From the NCBI RefSeq assembly GCF_000265385.1, contig NC_018013.1:2693001-2757000 (forward strand): 64,000 nt of DNA. The letters are read 5' to 3'. The notes under the pieces are model-generated. The model had not been told where the DNA came from. It ran no database searches and was given only the letters and a program-made list of their open reading frames with translations. Position 1 is the first letter of the stretch, and each line of letters begins with the position of its first letter. The stretch comes from Aequorivita sublithincola DSM 14238. Its GTDB lineage: Bacteria; Bacteroidota; Bacteroidia; Flavobacteriales; Flavobacteriaceae. This document shows, piece after piece, positions 17,382 through 26,257 of the stretch. A program made the translations under genes and the position numbers.

Positions 17382-17609
17382 TTCAGGACAAGTGCAGCAG
17401 AAAGTATGTACAGGTAATGCTGTAGTGAAACCAGGTAAACTCTATGCGGTGAAATGCCACGTAAACCTGTGCTTGAGGGTTCCCGCCCGATGCAGGAGGG
17501 TAGGCAGATTGAGCGTTTCGGTAACGGAACGCCTAGATAAATGATAAGGATTCGTCTTTGGATGGATACAGAACCCGGCTTATAGGCCTGCTTTTTTATT
17601 TTTTTATTG

Positions 17610-17654
17610 CCGCGAATTCACGAATCATTTTACAGAAATATTCGTGAATCCGTG
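17610..17654. repeat. Inverted repeat CCGCGAATTCACGAAT / ATTCGTGAATCCGTGG
   Basis: Two 16-base arms with two mismatched pairs and a 13-base loop between rnpB and rsmD. Related CCACGAATTCACGAAT sequence appears at 30596-30611 with a degenerate second arm, and shorter ACGAATC pieces at about 47192-47218, so it is a dispersed element. It may also end convergent transcripts. Confidence 0.65.
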
Positions 17655-17659
17655 GTTTT

Positions 17660-18202
17660 TTATTTTGAACTGAAAAAACTAAAAACATTTCCACCATATT
17701 TTCTGGCTTCTTTGAAATTTTCTACTGCTGAAAGATTGTTCTGTTTTGAATGTTCAATAATCAACAAACCTTCTTCGGCTTCTAATAGATTCTTTTCAAA
17801 AACAGTTTTTACTATGCCTTCTAGTTGTGAAACATCAAAATCATAAGGAGGGTCGGCGAAGATTACATCAAATGTTCCGGAACATTTTTCTAAGTATTTT
17901 GAAACATCAAATTTTATGGTTTTGATGGGGAATTCAAATTCTTCAGAAACCTTGTTTATATATTGTATACAACCGTGATGCTGATCTACTGAAGTAATAT
18001 TTTGAACGCCACGCGAGGCAAATTCAAAACTAATGTTTCCCGTACCGCTAAAGAGGTCCAAAACCGTAAGTTCTTCAAAATAATAACGCACTCTAAGAAT
18101 GTTGAAAAGTGCTTCTTTGGCAAAATCGGTAGTTGGACGAACGGGTAAATTCTTGGGTGCTGTTAACCTTCTTCCTTTGTAAGTTCCTGAAATGATACGC
18201 AT
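17660..18202 (-). CDS. rsmD: 16S rRNA (guanine(966)-N(2))-methyltransferase
   Basis: 180 residues, a typical length. Start MRIISGTYKGRRL; RPTTDFAKEALFNIL; SAM-binding motif LDLFSGTGNISFEFASRG (48-65); catalytic FADPPYDF with DPPY at 117-120; and a late LLIIEHSK strand. It methylates G966 of 16S rRNA during small subunit assembly. It directly abuts the DUF3822 gene upstream (ATG adjacent to its stop), a pairing conserved in Bacteroidota. Confidence 0.95.
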   Translation of the reverse strand: MRIISGTYKGRRLTAPKNLPVRPTTDFAKEALFNILRVRYYFEELTVLDLFSGTGNISFEFASRGVQNITSVDQHHGCIQYINKVSEEFEFPIKTIKFDVSKYLEKCSGTFDVIFADPPYDFDVSQLEGIVKTVFEKNLLEAEEGLLIIEHSKQNNLSAVENFKEARKYGGNVFSFFSSK

Positions 18203-19057
18203 TTACAGTGTGTTTTGAATAATGTAGTGAAGATGACTTTTTTCTTCGGAATCTATCTTTATATTGGAAGCATTTGTTGCTGCAAACTCAATATTCCGAA
18301 TGTAAGTGTAGGCAATTTTGTAATTATCATCGTCTTTTTCAATTTCGCCACAAAGAATAACCGGAAGATTTTCAGGATTCAGGTTTAGCTGTTCCATACA
18401 GAAAAGAGTGTAATAGATGAAATCTTCTGGGGTTTTGTAGGTATAGGTGTTGCAAAGTTGCAATTCGCCATTTTTTAAGACAATACAATCAAAAGTATTT
18501 TTCTGAAAGTGTAAATACATTTTCGGAAGTGAATATTTTTCACTTTCTAAAATGGTTTTCAGTAATATGGTTGTGGAATGGTAATAATTGAAGGAACCAT
18601 ATTTTTCAAAGAAAAAATTGTTTATGTTCATAAAAGGAACATAAACCACAACAATGTCTTGATTTTCCAAAACATCGTGTGCCATATAATCATTGGCCAA
18701 TATTTTTGAATTGAATTTTAGGTATTCGCTGGCCTTAGTTTCATCAAAAACCGTTGCAGGAACAAGACTATAAACGGGAGTTGAATAAACAACCGATACT
18801 TCTGAAAAATTTCCGTTTAGAATATTATTCTTGAACATTATGGATTCAATATCCATCAACAATTCCTCAGGTGTGGTGCTGTGGTCCAGAATTTTTTCAA
18901 TAAAAAAAATAACTTCCTGAGTCTTAGGATTTGTTACCAAAAAAGAAAGCCCGTTCAAAGAAACTTGAACGGACAGTCTGTTTTGTAATGTATTTGGTAT
19001 GTTATTAATTTCTTGCAGAATCGTAAATTTTTGGCCAGTTTCCAGTAGTGTTAACAT
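18203..19057 (-). CDS. DUF3822 family protein
   Basis: 284 residues. LSVQVSLNGLSFLV near residue 28 and the later HFQKNTFDCIVLKNGELQLCNTYTYKTPEDFIYY segment are characteristic of DUF3822, a Bacteroidota family with an actin/hexokinase-like fold and unknown role that is usually encoded next to rsmD. The only usable ATG is at 19057, overlapping the end of the upstream gene by 53 bases; a non-ATG start further in cannot be excluded. The gene order suggests coupling with rsmD. Confidence 0.85.
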   Translation of the reverse strand: MLTLLETGQKFTILQEINNIPNTLQNRLSVQVSLNGLSFLVTNPKTQEVIFFIEKILDHSTTPEELLMDIESIMFKNNILNGNFSEVSVVYSTPVYSLVPATVFDETKASEYLKFNSKILANDYMAHDVLENQDIVVVYVPFMNINNFFFEKYGSFNYYHSTTILLKTILESEKYSLPKMYLHFQKNTFDCIVLKNGELQLCNTYTYKTPEDFIYYTLFCMEQLNLNPENLPVILCGEIEKDDDNYKIAYTYIRNIEFAATNASNIKIDSEEKSHLHYIIQNTL

Positions 19058-19664
19058 CTTCCAATGAACCTACTTTAATGTCTGGACCATTAACGCCATC
19101 TACAGATTGTACTTGCAATTCTTGCGCTAAAAGATCTTTATCAAGATCTGACAAAATTACCTTTTTAGAAACTTTCGCTTCAAAAACAGAGTAGGTTGCG
19201 TCATTTTTCACAATCTTTCCAGCTTTAAGGTCAAATTTAGCATTAACGCCATCTACTGGTACATTCATCATTGTTTTGTATCTGTCTGTACCTTTGTAAA
19301 GTGAATCTTTTACAGGAGTAAAGCCCAAAGTATCAATTAATGATTCTTCAAGAAAATAACCTTCGTTAATTCCAAAAGCCTTGTTTTTAGCGACGTCAGC
19401 ATAGCTTGTGTCACGTCTTTGAGTAATTGCAAATTTTGCTGTTTCAATAAAGTTAATTAAACTATCCCAGTCACCTGTAAAACTTCCGTTAATCTCTTTG
19501 TGAGCAAGTTCTGCAGCTTGAATGTCTTTTAAATTACTAATTACTTTAACGTATCGAGCTTCTTTAACTTTGTTGAACTCTACGGGCCCCATTACTGAGT
19601 TCCATAATTTCCAACCTAAGAATACGATGACAATCCAAAGAACAATCTGAATTACTAATTTCAT
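19005..19664 (-). CDS. Conserved hypothetical membrane-anchored protein
   Basis: 219 residues. A single N-terminal membrane helix (about 3-22, IQIVLWIVIVFLGWKLW) is followed by a helix ARYVKVISNLKDIQAAELAHKEINGSFTGDWDSLINFI that recalls the extended helix of pseudopilin-like proteins, then a largely beta/loop soluble part. No enzymatic motif is seen. It is upstream of and overlaps DUF3822, so it belongs to the rsmD transcript. The pilin-like resemblance is weak and offered only as description. Confidence 0.7.
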   Translation of the reverse strand: MKLVIQIVLWIVIVFLGWKLWNSVMGPVEFNKVKEARYVKVISNLKDIQAAELAHKEINGSFTGDWDSLINFIETAKFAITQRRDTSYADVAKNKAFGINEGYFLEESLIDTLGFTPVKDSLYKGTDRYKTMMNVPVDGVNAKFDLKAGKIVKNDATYSVFEAKVSKKVILSDLDKDLLAQELQVQSVDGVNGPDIKVGSLEDVNTTGNWPKIYDSARN

Positions 19665-19707
19665 TATAGATATTATTTAAGTGTTGATTTTACCAAAAGG
19701 TCTATCG

Positions 19708-19715
19708 CAAATCTA
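19708..19715 (-). promoter_or_regulatory. -7 promoter element for the hypothetical-DUF3822-rsmD unit
   Basis: CAAATCTA reads TAGATTTG on the minus strand (TAnnTTTG). CAAAA at 19733-19737 is in a plausible place for the -33 TTTG element. Confidence 0.55.
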
Positions 19716-19800
19716 CAATTTTTTTTTGTTCACAAAAGTATATTCCGAAAAAATCATACCTATCTTTAAACCCTCATTGATAATAGATTGATAGTAGTGA

Positions 19801-21225
19801 ATGATGAATGTATCAGAATTTTACAGTTTTTTAAAGAATGATTTCCCCCATAATACAACTCCGAAGCAGGATATTGCACTCCAATTGTTGGCGAAATTTA
19901 TACTAAGCACGAACAAAAATGAAACCTTTTTACTGAAAGGATATGCCGGAACTGGAAAAACCACGATTGTGGGTTCTTTGGTTAAGAATTTAGCAAAAGT
20001 GAAAAAGCGTTCCGTGCTCTTAGCCCCAACAGGGCGGGCGGCGAAGGTAATTAGCAATTATTCAAACAAGCAGGCTTTCACAATTCACAAAAAAATATAT
20101 TTTCCGAAGAGCGAAAAAGGCTCCGTTTCTTTCAAATTACAAGAAAATAAACATCGCGACACCATTTTTATTGTAGATGAAGCTTCGATGATTCCAGATA
20201 TCAACCAAGATTCAAAACTTTTTGATAACGGTTCGTTGCTGGACGATTTGATGCAATACGTTTACAGCGGAAATAATTGCAAACTTCTGTTAATTGGTGA
20301 TTCTGCACAGTTGCCGCCAGTTCATTTAGCTATAAGTCCCGCGCTAGATGCCAGAGTTTTGGAAAACCAATACAATCGTGAAGTGATTCTTCTTGAGTTA
20401 GATGAAGTGGTTCGTCAGCAAAAAGACAGCGGAATTCTAGAAAATGCAACAAGAATTAGGGAGGTTTTGGATAATGAATTATATGAAACCTTCAAATTTT
20501 CTGGAGATAACTTCCCAGATATCATTCGTCCCGTAGATGGACAGGAAATTATGGATGCCATTAGCGATAACTATTCCCAGTTAGGAAATGAAGACACCGT
20601 AATTATTGTACGATCCAACAAAAGAGCGAACTTATATAATCAAAGCATTCGTGAGCGTATTCTTTTTCAGGAATCTGAACTTTCCAGTGGCGATTATTTA
20701 ATGGTGGTGAAGAATAATTATTTTTGGGTAGATAATACTAGCGAGGCTGGTTTTATTGCCAATGGCGATATTGTAGAGGTTTTGGAAATCTTCGCGTTTA
20801 AAGAATTATACGGTTTCCGTTTTGCTGAAGTGAAAATCAGAATGGTTGATTACCCAAATATGAAACCATTGGAAACGGTGCTTCTATTAGATACTTTAAC
20901 TTCTGAAAGTCCTTCGCTCACTTACGATGAATCCAATAAACTCTATCAAGAAGTGATGAAGGATTACGCTTCGGAAAAATCGAAGTACAAGAAATTTCTT
21001 GCCGTTAAGAACAATAAATATTTTAACTCGCTTCAGGTAAAGTTCAGTTACGCCATAACTTGCCATAAAAGTCAAGGCGGACAGTGGAACACTGTTTTCG
21101 TTGAACAACCATATCTTCCTAACGGAATTGATAAAGAATACCTGCGTTGGCTATACACAGCAGTTACCCGTGCTCAGGAAAAATTATATTTAATAGGTTT
21201 TAAGGATGAATTTTTTGTAGATTAG
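19801..21225 (+). CDS. ATP-dependent RecD-like DNA helicase (superfamily 1B)
   Basis: 474 residues. Walker A GYAGTGKTT (about 44-52), LLAPTGRAAKVIS, Walker B IFIVDEASMIPD, LLLIGDSAQLPPV (motif III), LDEVVRQQKDSGI, and the C-terminal UvrD_C_2 motif ITCHKSQGGQWNTVFVE with YTAVTRAQEKLYLIG. This is the RecD/Dda-like group common as a stand-alone helicase in Bacteroidota, with no RecBC neighbours. It probably unwinds DNA 5' to 3' in repair or replication restart (family inference). Start at ATG 19801 or 19804. Confidence 0.9.
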   Translation: MMNVSEFYSFLKNDFPHNTTPKQDIALQLLAKFILSTNKNETFLLKGYAGTGKTTIVGSLVKNLAKVKKRSVLLAPTGRAAKVISNYSNKQAFTIHKKIYFPKSEKGSVSFKLQENKHRDTIFIVDEASMIPDINQDSKLFDNGSLLDDLMQYVYSGNNCKLLLIGDSAQLPPVHLAISPALDARVLENQYNREVILLELDEVVRQQKDSGILENATRIREVLDNELYETFKFSGDNFPDIIRPVDGQEIMDAISDNYSQLGNEDTVIIVRSNKRANLYNQSIRERILFQESELSSGDYLMVVKNNYFWVDNTSEAGFIANGDIVEVLEIFAFKELYGFRFAEVKIRMVDYPNMKPLETVLLLDTLTSESPSLTYDESNKLYQEVMKDYASEKSKYKKFLAVKNNKYFNSLQVKFSYAITCHKSQGGQWNTVFVEQPYLPNGIDKEYLRWLYTAVTRAQEKLYLIGFKDEFFVD

Positions 21226-21270
21226 TCTTTCAAAATTCAAATTTTATTTATAAATTTTCACAAACTCAAA

Positions 21271-21849
21271 TTGGAAACTTTCGATATAATAATCAGCATC
21301 TTCCTCGGCATCGGCCTTGCGACAGCCGTTGGCTTTCGTGTGTTTTTACCATTATTAATTTTGAGTTTGGCGGGTTTTTATGACGTAATTCCCTTAAACG
21401 AAAGCTGGCAATGGGTTGGAAGCCTTACCGCAGTTATTACAATGGGTGTCGCCACATTAGTAGAGATTTTTGGATATTACATTCCGTGGTTTGATAATTT
21501 GCTAGATACAATCGCTTTACCATTAGCAACCTTGGCTGGAACCGCAGTAATGGTTGCGACAGTCACAGATTTAAGCCCAGCTGTTACTTGGACTTTGGCC
21601 ATAATTGCAGGCGGCGGGACTGCGGCGGCGATTAAAGGAAATACTTCCGCAGCAAGGCTTACGTCCAGCACCACAACAGGAGGATTGGCAAATCCTGTTT
21701 TAACCACGGTGGAAACGGGTACCTCAATTGTTATGGCTGTGGCTGCCATTTTTATTCCCATCATCGCTTTTGTATTGGTTCTTTTCCTTTTCTTTATAAT
21801 TTTTAGGTTTTATAAAAAGCTTCGGAAAAAACGATTGCCAAGAACTTAA
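21271..21849 (+). CDS. DUF4126 family membrane protein
   Basis: 192 residues starting with TTG at 21271; FDIIISIFLGIGLATAVGFRVFLPLL immediately follows, which is the conserved N-terminus of DUF4126, so the TTG is the right start. About five membrane helices, a glycine/threonine-rich central region (AIIAGGGTAAAIKGNTSAARLTSS split over about 110-135), and a basic C-terminus. Function unknown. It follows the helicase and precedes kdsB-kdnB by 36 bases. Confidence 0.85.
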   Translation: METFDIIISIFLGIGLATAVGFRVFLPLLILSLAGFYDVIPLNESWQWVGSLTAVITMGVATLVEIFGYYIPWFDNLLDTIALPLATLAGTAVMVATVTDLSPAVTWTLAIIAGGGTAAAIKGNTSAARLTSSTTTGGLANPVLTTVETGTSIVMAVAAIFIPIIAFVLVLFLFFIIFRFYKKLRKKRLPRT

Positions 21850-21855
21850 CTTTCT

Positions 21856-21863
21856 TATTTTTG
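21856..21863 (+). promoter_or_regulatory. -7 promoter element before the kdsB-kdnB fusion
   Basis: TATTTTTG, an exact TAnnTTTG match, 22 bases before the TTG start at 21886. Confidence 0.45.
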
Positions 21864-21885
21864 AAATCATTTTAAAAACTTTGTC

Positions 21886-23715
21886 TTGAAAATAATAGCA
21901 ATGATTCCAGCGCGTTATGGCGCGTCTCGTTTCCCCGGAAAATTAATGCAGGATTTGGGCGGAAAGCCCGTAATTGTGAGAACCTACGAAGCCGCAAAAG
22001 CTACAAACCTCTTTGATGAAGTGTATGTAGTTACTGACAGCGACGTGATTTTTCAGGAAATTGAAATGAATGGCGGCAAAGCCATTATGAGCATTAAAGA
22101 ACACGACTGCGGCAGCGACCGTATAGCCGAAGCCGTTGAAAATATGGACGTGGATATTGTTGTAAACGTTCAAGGCGATGAACCTTTTACAAGCCGTGAA
22201 GGTTTGGAAAAAGTGCTTTCCGTTTTCAACGAACCAGATGCTGATAAAATTGATTTGGCTTCGCTAATGACCGAAATCCACGATTGGAAAGAGATAAGCG
22301 ATCCCAACTGCGTTAAGGTAATTGTTAACAAAGATAATTTTGCACTTTACTTTTCACGTTCGCCAATTCCGTATCCGCGCGATAAAAACGTGGCAATGCA
22401 ATACTATAAACACAAAGGAATTTACGCTTTTAGAAAACAGGCAATTATGGATTTTTACCGTTTGCCGATGCGTTCTTTGGAAGCGGTGGAAAAAATAGAA
22501 TGTATCCGTTATCTTGAATACGGAAAAAACATAAAAATGGCGATTTCAAATACGCCAGGTGTAGAAATAGATACGCCAGAAGATCTTGCAAGAGCCAATA
22601 AAATATTGAAACAAAATAAGCCCGAGACTGTAAATAATAAGTTTAGAAACTTCCCTATGGTGCCGAAAGTTGTTTTCGGAGAAGGATGTTTTGACCAACT
22701 TTCCTCAATTCTTTCTTCTCAGAAAAAGGAAAAAGCGCCTTTCATATTTTTGGTTGACAATGTTTTTGAAGGAAATACTGAATTTACGGATAGAATAAAT
22801 CTTCGCTTTAATGATAAATTGATTTTTGTTTCAGCAGAAGAAGAGCCAAAAACTTCACAAGTTGATGATTTGGTAAAAGATATTAAAGCAGAATTCACTT
22901 ATACGCCATCAGGAATTATAGGCATTGGCGGCGGAACTGTGATGGATTTAGCAAAAGCAGTTTCCATAATGCTCATAAACCAAGGAAGTGCCGCAGAATA
23001 TCAAGGTTGGGATTTGGTTAAACAAAAAGCAGTTTATCACGTTGGCGTTCCAACAATTTCTGGAACTGGCGCGGAAGTTTCACGAACTACGGTATTAACA
23101 GGACCCGTTCGTAAATTAGGGATTAACAGTGATTATACACCTTTTGACCAAGTAATTCTTGATCCTGAACTTACTAAAGGAGTTTCCAAAAACCAATGGT
23201 TTTTTACGGGTATGGATTGTTTTATTCATTGTGTAGAATCTTTAAACGGAACTTTTCTGAATGCTTTCAGCCAGAGTTATGGCGAAAAAGCATACGATTT
23301 ATGTATGGAAATTTTCTTAGGAGATTCTCTTTCTGAAGAAGAATCGCGCGCCAAATTGATGATGGCTTCGTGGCACGGCGGAATGAGTATTGCCTATTCG
23401 CAAGTAGGTGTAGCGCACGCTATGAGCTACGGACTTGGTTATGTTTTAGGAACAAAGCACGGCGTGGGTAACTGTATTGTTTTTCAGTTTCTGGAAGAAT
23501 TTTATCCTAAGGATGTAATTCTTTTCAAGAAAATGGTTGAAAAACACGGTGTAGAAATCCCGCAAGGAATTTGTAAAAACCTTTCCGAAGAACAGATGAA
23601 TACTATGATTACCGTTGCTTTGGGAATGGTTCCGCTGTGGGAAAATGCCTTGGGAGACAATTGGGAAAAAACCATTACACCAGATAAATTACGTAGTTTA
23701 TATCTAAAAATGTAA
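21886..23715 (+). CDS. Fusion of Kdo/Kdo8N cytidylyltransferase (KdsB) and Kdo 8-oxidase-like iron alcohol dehydrogenase (KdnB)
   Basis: 609 residues, TTG start giving [20 protein letters not shown], the exact KdsB N-terminus. Residues 1 to about 245 are a complete CMP-Kdo synthetase ([54 protein letters not shown]). A linker of about 15 residues leads to an iron-containing alcohol dehydrogenase (about 258-609) with [29 protein letters not shown] and metal-site segments [10 protein letters not shown] and [16 protein letters not shown]. In Shewanella, KdnB oxidises C8 of Kdo and a dedicated KdsB activates 8-amino-Kdo. The fusion suggests that this organism makes an 8-amino-Kdo lipopolysaccharide; the KdnA aminotransferase is not in the window. 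Confidence 0.88.
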   Translation: MKIIAMIPARYGASRFPGKLMQDLGGKPVIVRTYEAAKATNLFDEVYVVTDSDVIFQEIEMNGGKAIMSIKEHDCGSDRIAEAVENMDVDIVVNVQGDEPFTSREGLEKVLSVFNEPDADKIDLASLMTEIHDWKEISDPNCVKVIVNKDNFALYFSRSPIPYPRDKNVAMQYYKHKGIYAFRKQAIMDFYRLPMRSLEAVEKIECIRYLEYGKNIKMAISNTPGVEIDTPEDLARANKILKQNKPETVNNKFRNFPMVPKVVFGEGCFDQLSSILSSQKKEKAPFIFLVDNVFEGNTEFTDRINLRFNDKLIFVSAEEEPKTSQVDDLVKDIKAEFTYTPSGIIGIGGGTVMDLAKAVSIMLINQGSAAEYQGWDLVKQKAVYHVGVPTISGTGAEVSRTTVLTGPVRKLGINSDYTPFDQVILDPELTKGVSKNQWFFTGMDCFIHCVESLNGTFLNAFSQSYGEKAYDLCMEIFLGDSLSEEESRAKLMMASWHGGMSIAYSQVGVAHAMSYGLGYVLGTKHGVGNCIVFQFLEEFYPKDVILFKKMVEKHGVEIPQGICKNLSEEQMNTMITVALGMVPLWENALGDNWEKTITPDKLRSLYLKM

Positions 23716-23724
23716 CAGTATTTT

Positions 23725-24285
23725 ATGGGGCTTGGAAAATTTGTTTTTTATAAAGTAATGGGTTGGAAAATTGTTGGAAGTTTTCATCAAGATACCATAA
23801 AAAAAAGTGTGATTATTGTTGTGCCACATACTAGTTGGCACGATTTCTACATTGGCGTCTTTATTCGCTGGACCCTTAATATTCAAATAAACTTTATTGC
23901 AAAAAAAGAACTTTTTAAATGGCCATTTGGTTGGTATTTTAAGTGGATGGGTGGCGAATCTATTGACAGAACGCCAGGCCAAAATAAAGTTGAAGCCATT
24001 GCCAAAATTTTTGAAAAGAAAAAGGAATTTAGATTATCACTATCACCAGAAGGCACTCGTAAAAAAGTTGAGAGTTTAAAAACGGGATATTATTATATTG
24101 CCAAGGCTGCAAATGTGCCAATAATTTGTTGCGCTTTTGATTGGGGTACAAAAACTGTTAGAATTGCCGAACCATATTATCCAACAAACGATTTAGAAGC
24201 AGACATTTTAAAGCTGGAGTCCTTTTTTATTGGAGTTGAAGGGAAGGAACCACACTATTCCTACGAAGGGAAAAAAATTATTTGA
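23725..24285 (+). CDS. Small PlsC-like acyltransferase family protein
   Basis: 186 residues. The acyltransferase HxxxxD motif is HTSWHD (about 33-38), followed by the expected downstream motifs SIDRTPGQNK and SPEGTRKKVE (about 108-117), and a later CCAFDWGTKTVRI strand. No clear membrane helix beyond the N-terminal hydrophobic region. Such proteins transfer acyl chains to glycerol phosphate or related acceptors. It starts 9 bases after the kdsB-kdnB fusion, so a role in lipid A or envelope lipid synthesis is plausible but inferred. Confidence 0.82.
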   Translation: MGLGKFVFYKVMGWKIVGSFHQDTIKKSVIIVVPHTSWHDFYIGVFIRWTLNIQINFIAKKELFKWPFGWYFKWMGGESIDRTPGQNKVEAIAKIFEKKKEFRLSLSPEGTRKKVESLKTGYYYIAKAANVPIICCAFDWGTKTVRIAEPYYPTNDLEADILKLESFFIGVEGKEPHYSYEGKKII

Positions 24286-24301
24286 TAAATTGAATAAAAA
24301 A

Positions 24302-24335
24302 AGCCCAAAACTAAAAGTTAAGGGCACTATTTTTT
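24302..24335. terminator. Probable bidirectional terminator
   Basis: GCCC/GGGC stem with extra ACT/AGT-type pairing inside, flanked by an A-run on the left and a T-run on the right, between the convergent acyltransferase and yebC genes. Confidence 0.45.
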
Positions 24336-24386
24336 AGTGATTTTGCGAGATGAATTTATCATCAAAAACGAAAAGCCACAAAATTT

Positions 24387-25121
24387 TTATTCCCCCGAAG
24401 ACTCCTCCATAGTATGATACACGTTCTGCACGTCGTCATCTTCTTCCAGTCTTTCTAATAGTTTTTCAACATCCGCAGCTTCTTCTTCATTCAATTTTTT
24501 GGTTACTTGCGGAATACGTTCAAAGCCTGAAGAAATAATTTCAATATTATTTTCTTCTAAATAAGCCTGTATTGCTCCAAAACTTTCAAATGGCGCATAG
24601 ATCATTACACCCGGTTCATCTTCATCTTCGTTTCTGAAAATTTCCTCAACGCCGTGGTCTATCAATTCTAATTCCAGCTCTTCTAGATCAAAATCATTAT
24701 CTTTTACTCTAAAATTGCACGTATGGTCAAACATAAATACAACGGAGCCTGAAGTACCTAAGCTACCATTGCATTTGTTAAAATTCATTCGGACGTTGGC
24801 CACGGTTCTTGTATTATTATCGGTCGCGGTTTCAATAAGGACGGCAATTCCGTGTTGAGCGTAGCCTTCAAAAAGAACTTCTTTAAAATCGCCTAAACTT
24901 TTGTCACTGGCGCGTTTTATGGCGCGTTCCACGTTTTCTTTAGGCATATTCACCGCCTTCGCGTTTTGGATTACGGCGCGCAATCTGGAGTTGGCATCCG
25001 GATCTGGACCGCCCTCTTTTACTGCCATCACAATGTCTTTGCCTATACGCGTAAAAGCTTTGGACATTGCAGACCAACGCTTCATTTTTCTTGCTTTTCT
25101 GAATTCAAAAGCTCTTCCCAT
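24387..25121 (-). CDS. yebC: YebC/PmpR family transcriptional regulator (TACO1-like)
   Basis: 244 residues. The family N-terminus MGRAFEFRKARKMKRWSAMSK is present, followed by GPDPDANSRLRAVIQNAKAVNMPKENVERAIKRA, EGYAQHGIAVLIETATDNNTRTVANVRMNFNKCNGSLGTSGSV and a glutamate-rich C-terminus. These proteins bind DNA or assist translation of proline-rich stretches in different lineages. It is monocistronic, with a TAnnTTTG element upstream (25174-25181). Confidence 0.93.
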   Translation of the reverse strand: MGRAFEFRKARKMKRWSAMSKAFTRIGKDIVMAVKEGGPDPDANSRLRAVIQNAKAVNMPKENVERAIKRASDKSLGDFKEVLFEGYAQHGIAVLIETATDNNTRTVANVRMNFNKCNGSLGTSGSVVFMFDHTCNFRVKDNDFDLEELELELIDHGVEEIFRNEDEDEPGVMIYAPFESFGAIQAYLEENNIEIISSGFERIPQVTKKLNEEEAADVEKLLERLEEDDDVQNVYHTMEESSGE

Positions 25122-25173
25122 ACTATTATTTTCTATTGTTATTTATTATTGCTTATTCTAAAAAAAGAACGTT

Positions 25174-25181
25174 CAAATATA
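25174..25181 (-). promoter_or_regulatory. -7 promoter element for yebC
   Basis: CAAATATA, reading TATATTTG on the minus strand, 53 bases before the yebC ATG. Confidence 0.5.
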
Positions 25182-25336
25182 AAAAATTCCAAAGTCCGAA
25201 ACCCTAATTAATTCAAAAATACGAGTCTTAGTTATTTGCTATGTTGAATGAACCAGTTAATAATCAAGTTTGCAAAACATAACAGAATTTGAACTTTTGC
25301 AATAAAAATTCATTTTTTCAAGCTTAGGAATCCGAG

Positions 25337-25344
25337 TATATTTG
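25337..25344 (+). promoter_or_regulatory. -7 promoter element for the LytTR regulator
   Basis: TATATTTG, an exact TAnnTTTG match, 45 bases before ATG 25390. Confidence 0.5.
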
Positions 25345-25389
25345 TATTACTTAGAATTCATCTGAAAAAAAGTTAACCAAACCGCAAAA

Positions 25390-26145
25390 ATGAACGTAAT
25401 TATTATTGAAGACGAAAAACCATCTGCTCGCTATTTACAGCGTATGTTGGAAAAACAAGGCGTGAACGTTAACCAAATGCTTCACAGCGTGCAGGAAGCT
25501 GTGGAATGGTTTAAAAACAACAAACATCCTGATTTGATTTTTCTTGATATTCAATTAAGCGATGGTCTTTCCTTCGAAATTTTTGATGCGGTTGAAGTAA
25601 AAAGCGCCATTATTTTTACCACTGCTTTTGATGAATATGCCCTGCAAGCCTTCAAACTAAACAGTATAGACTATCTTTTGAAACCTATTGATGAAGATGA
25701 ATTGCAGGCCGCAGTAAAAAAATACCAGTCCTTAAAACCGCAAGCCCAAAACGTTCAGTTCAATTTTGAAGATATTAAAAAACTGCTCGTAAACCCTGTG
25801 GAACGTGAATACAAAAAACGTTTTACCACAAAAATTGGGCAACATATAAAAATGATTTCTGTAGACGAAATTGAATGTTTTTATTCTGAAAACAAAGGAA
25901 CGTACGCACGCACCGTTGACGGTCGCGATTATCTTTTAGAAACTACGTTGGAACAACTGGAACAAGAGCTTTCGCCAGAAACATTTTTCCGCATTAGCCG
26001 AAAATTCTACATTAATATCAATTCAATAAAAGATATAATTTCTTACACCAATTCGCGTCTTCAGCTAAAATTGAACAGTTATAAAGACCAAGAAGTAATC
26101 GTTGCTCGAGAGCGGGTTAAGGATTTTAAACTTTGGTTGGAGTAG
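25390..26145 (+). CDS. LytTR family response regulator (orphan)
   Basis: 251 residues. Receiver domain 1-120 with acidic pocket EDE (7-9), phosphoacceptor Asp53 in FLDIQLSDG, and Lys98 in LLKPID. A LytTR DNA-binding domain covers about 145-250 (KIGQHIKMISVDEIECFYSENKGTYARTVDGRDYLLETTLEQLEQEL, given here by its ends, and FFRISRKFYININSI). The LytTR fold binds paired direct repeats. No sensor kinase adjoins it, although in Bacteroidota such regulators usually pair with a LytS/YehU-type membrane kinase, so the cognate kinase must lie elsewhere. Confidence 0.93.
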   Translation: MNVIIIEDEKPSARYLQRMLEKQGVNVNQMLHSVQEAVEWFKNNKHPDLIFLDIQLSDGLSFEIFDAVEVKSAIIFTTAFDEYALQAFKLNSIDYLLKPIDEDELQAAVKKYQSLKPQAQNVQFNFEDIKKLLVNPVEREYKKRFTTKIGQHIKMISVDEIECFYSENKGTYARTVDGRDYLLETTLEQLEQELSPETFFRISRKFYININSIKDIISYTNSRLQLKLNSYKDQEVIVARERVKDFKLWLE

Positions 26146-26257
26146 AGGGTTCAAAATTTATAATTCAAATTAAATATACAAGGTTGCTGAGTGTTTTGAA
26201 AGCCTCAAGATTATTTATTGCTTTCAATATGTATCGAAGCATTTTTCAACTTCAACT

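Larger units (their letters stand above)
17265..17596 (+). ncRNA. rnpB: RNase P RNA (bacterial type A)
   Basis: The catalytic RNA that trims tRNA 5' leaders. Conserved landmarks are present: GAGGAAAGTCCGGACACC (about 17311-17330), AGGGAAGC, GAAACCAGGTAAACTC, AGGGTTCCCGCCC near the tRNA-binding loop, GATAAATGATAAGGA and ACAGAACCCGGCTTA at the 3' end. The P1 helix is seen as GCAGGCC (17267-17273) pairing with GGCCTGC (17585-17591), followed by a T-run. Two variable helices, P3- and P12-like, are made of 8-4-8 palindromes (17288-17307 and 17362-17381) that resemble the dispersed element at 361-380. Confidence 0.97.
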
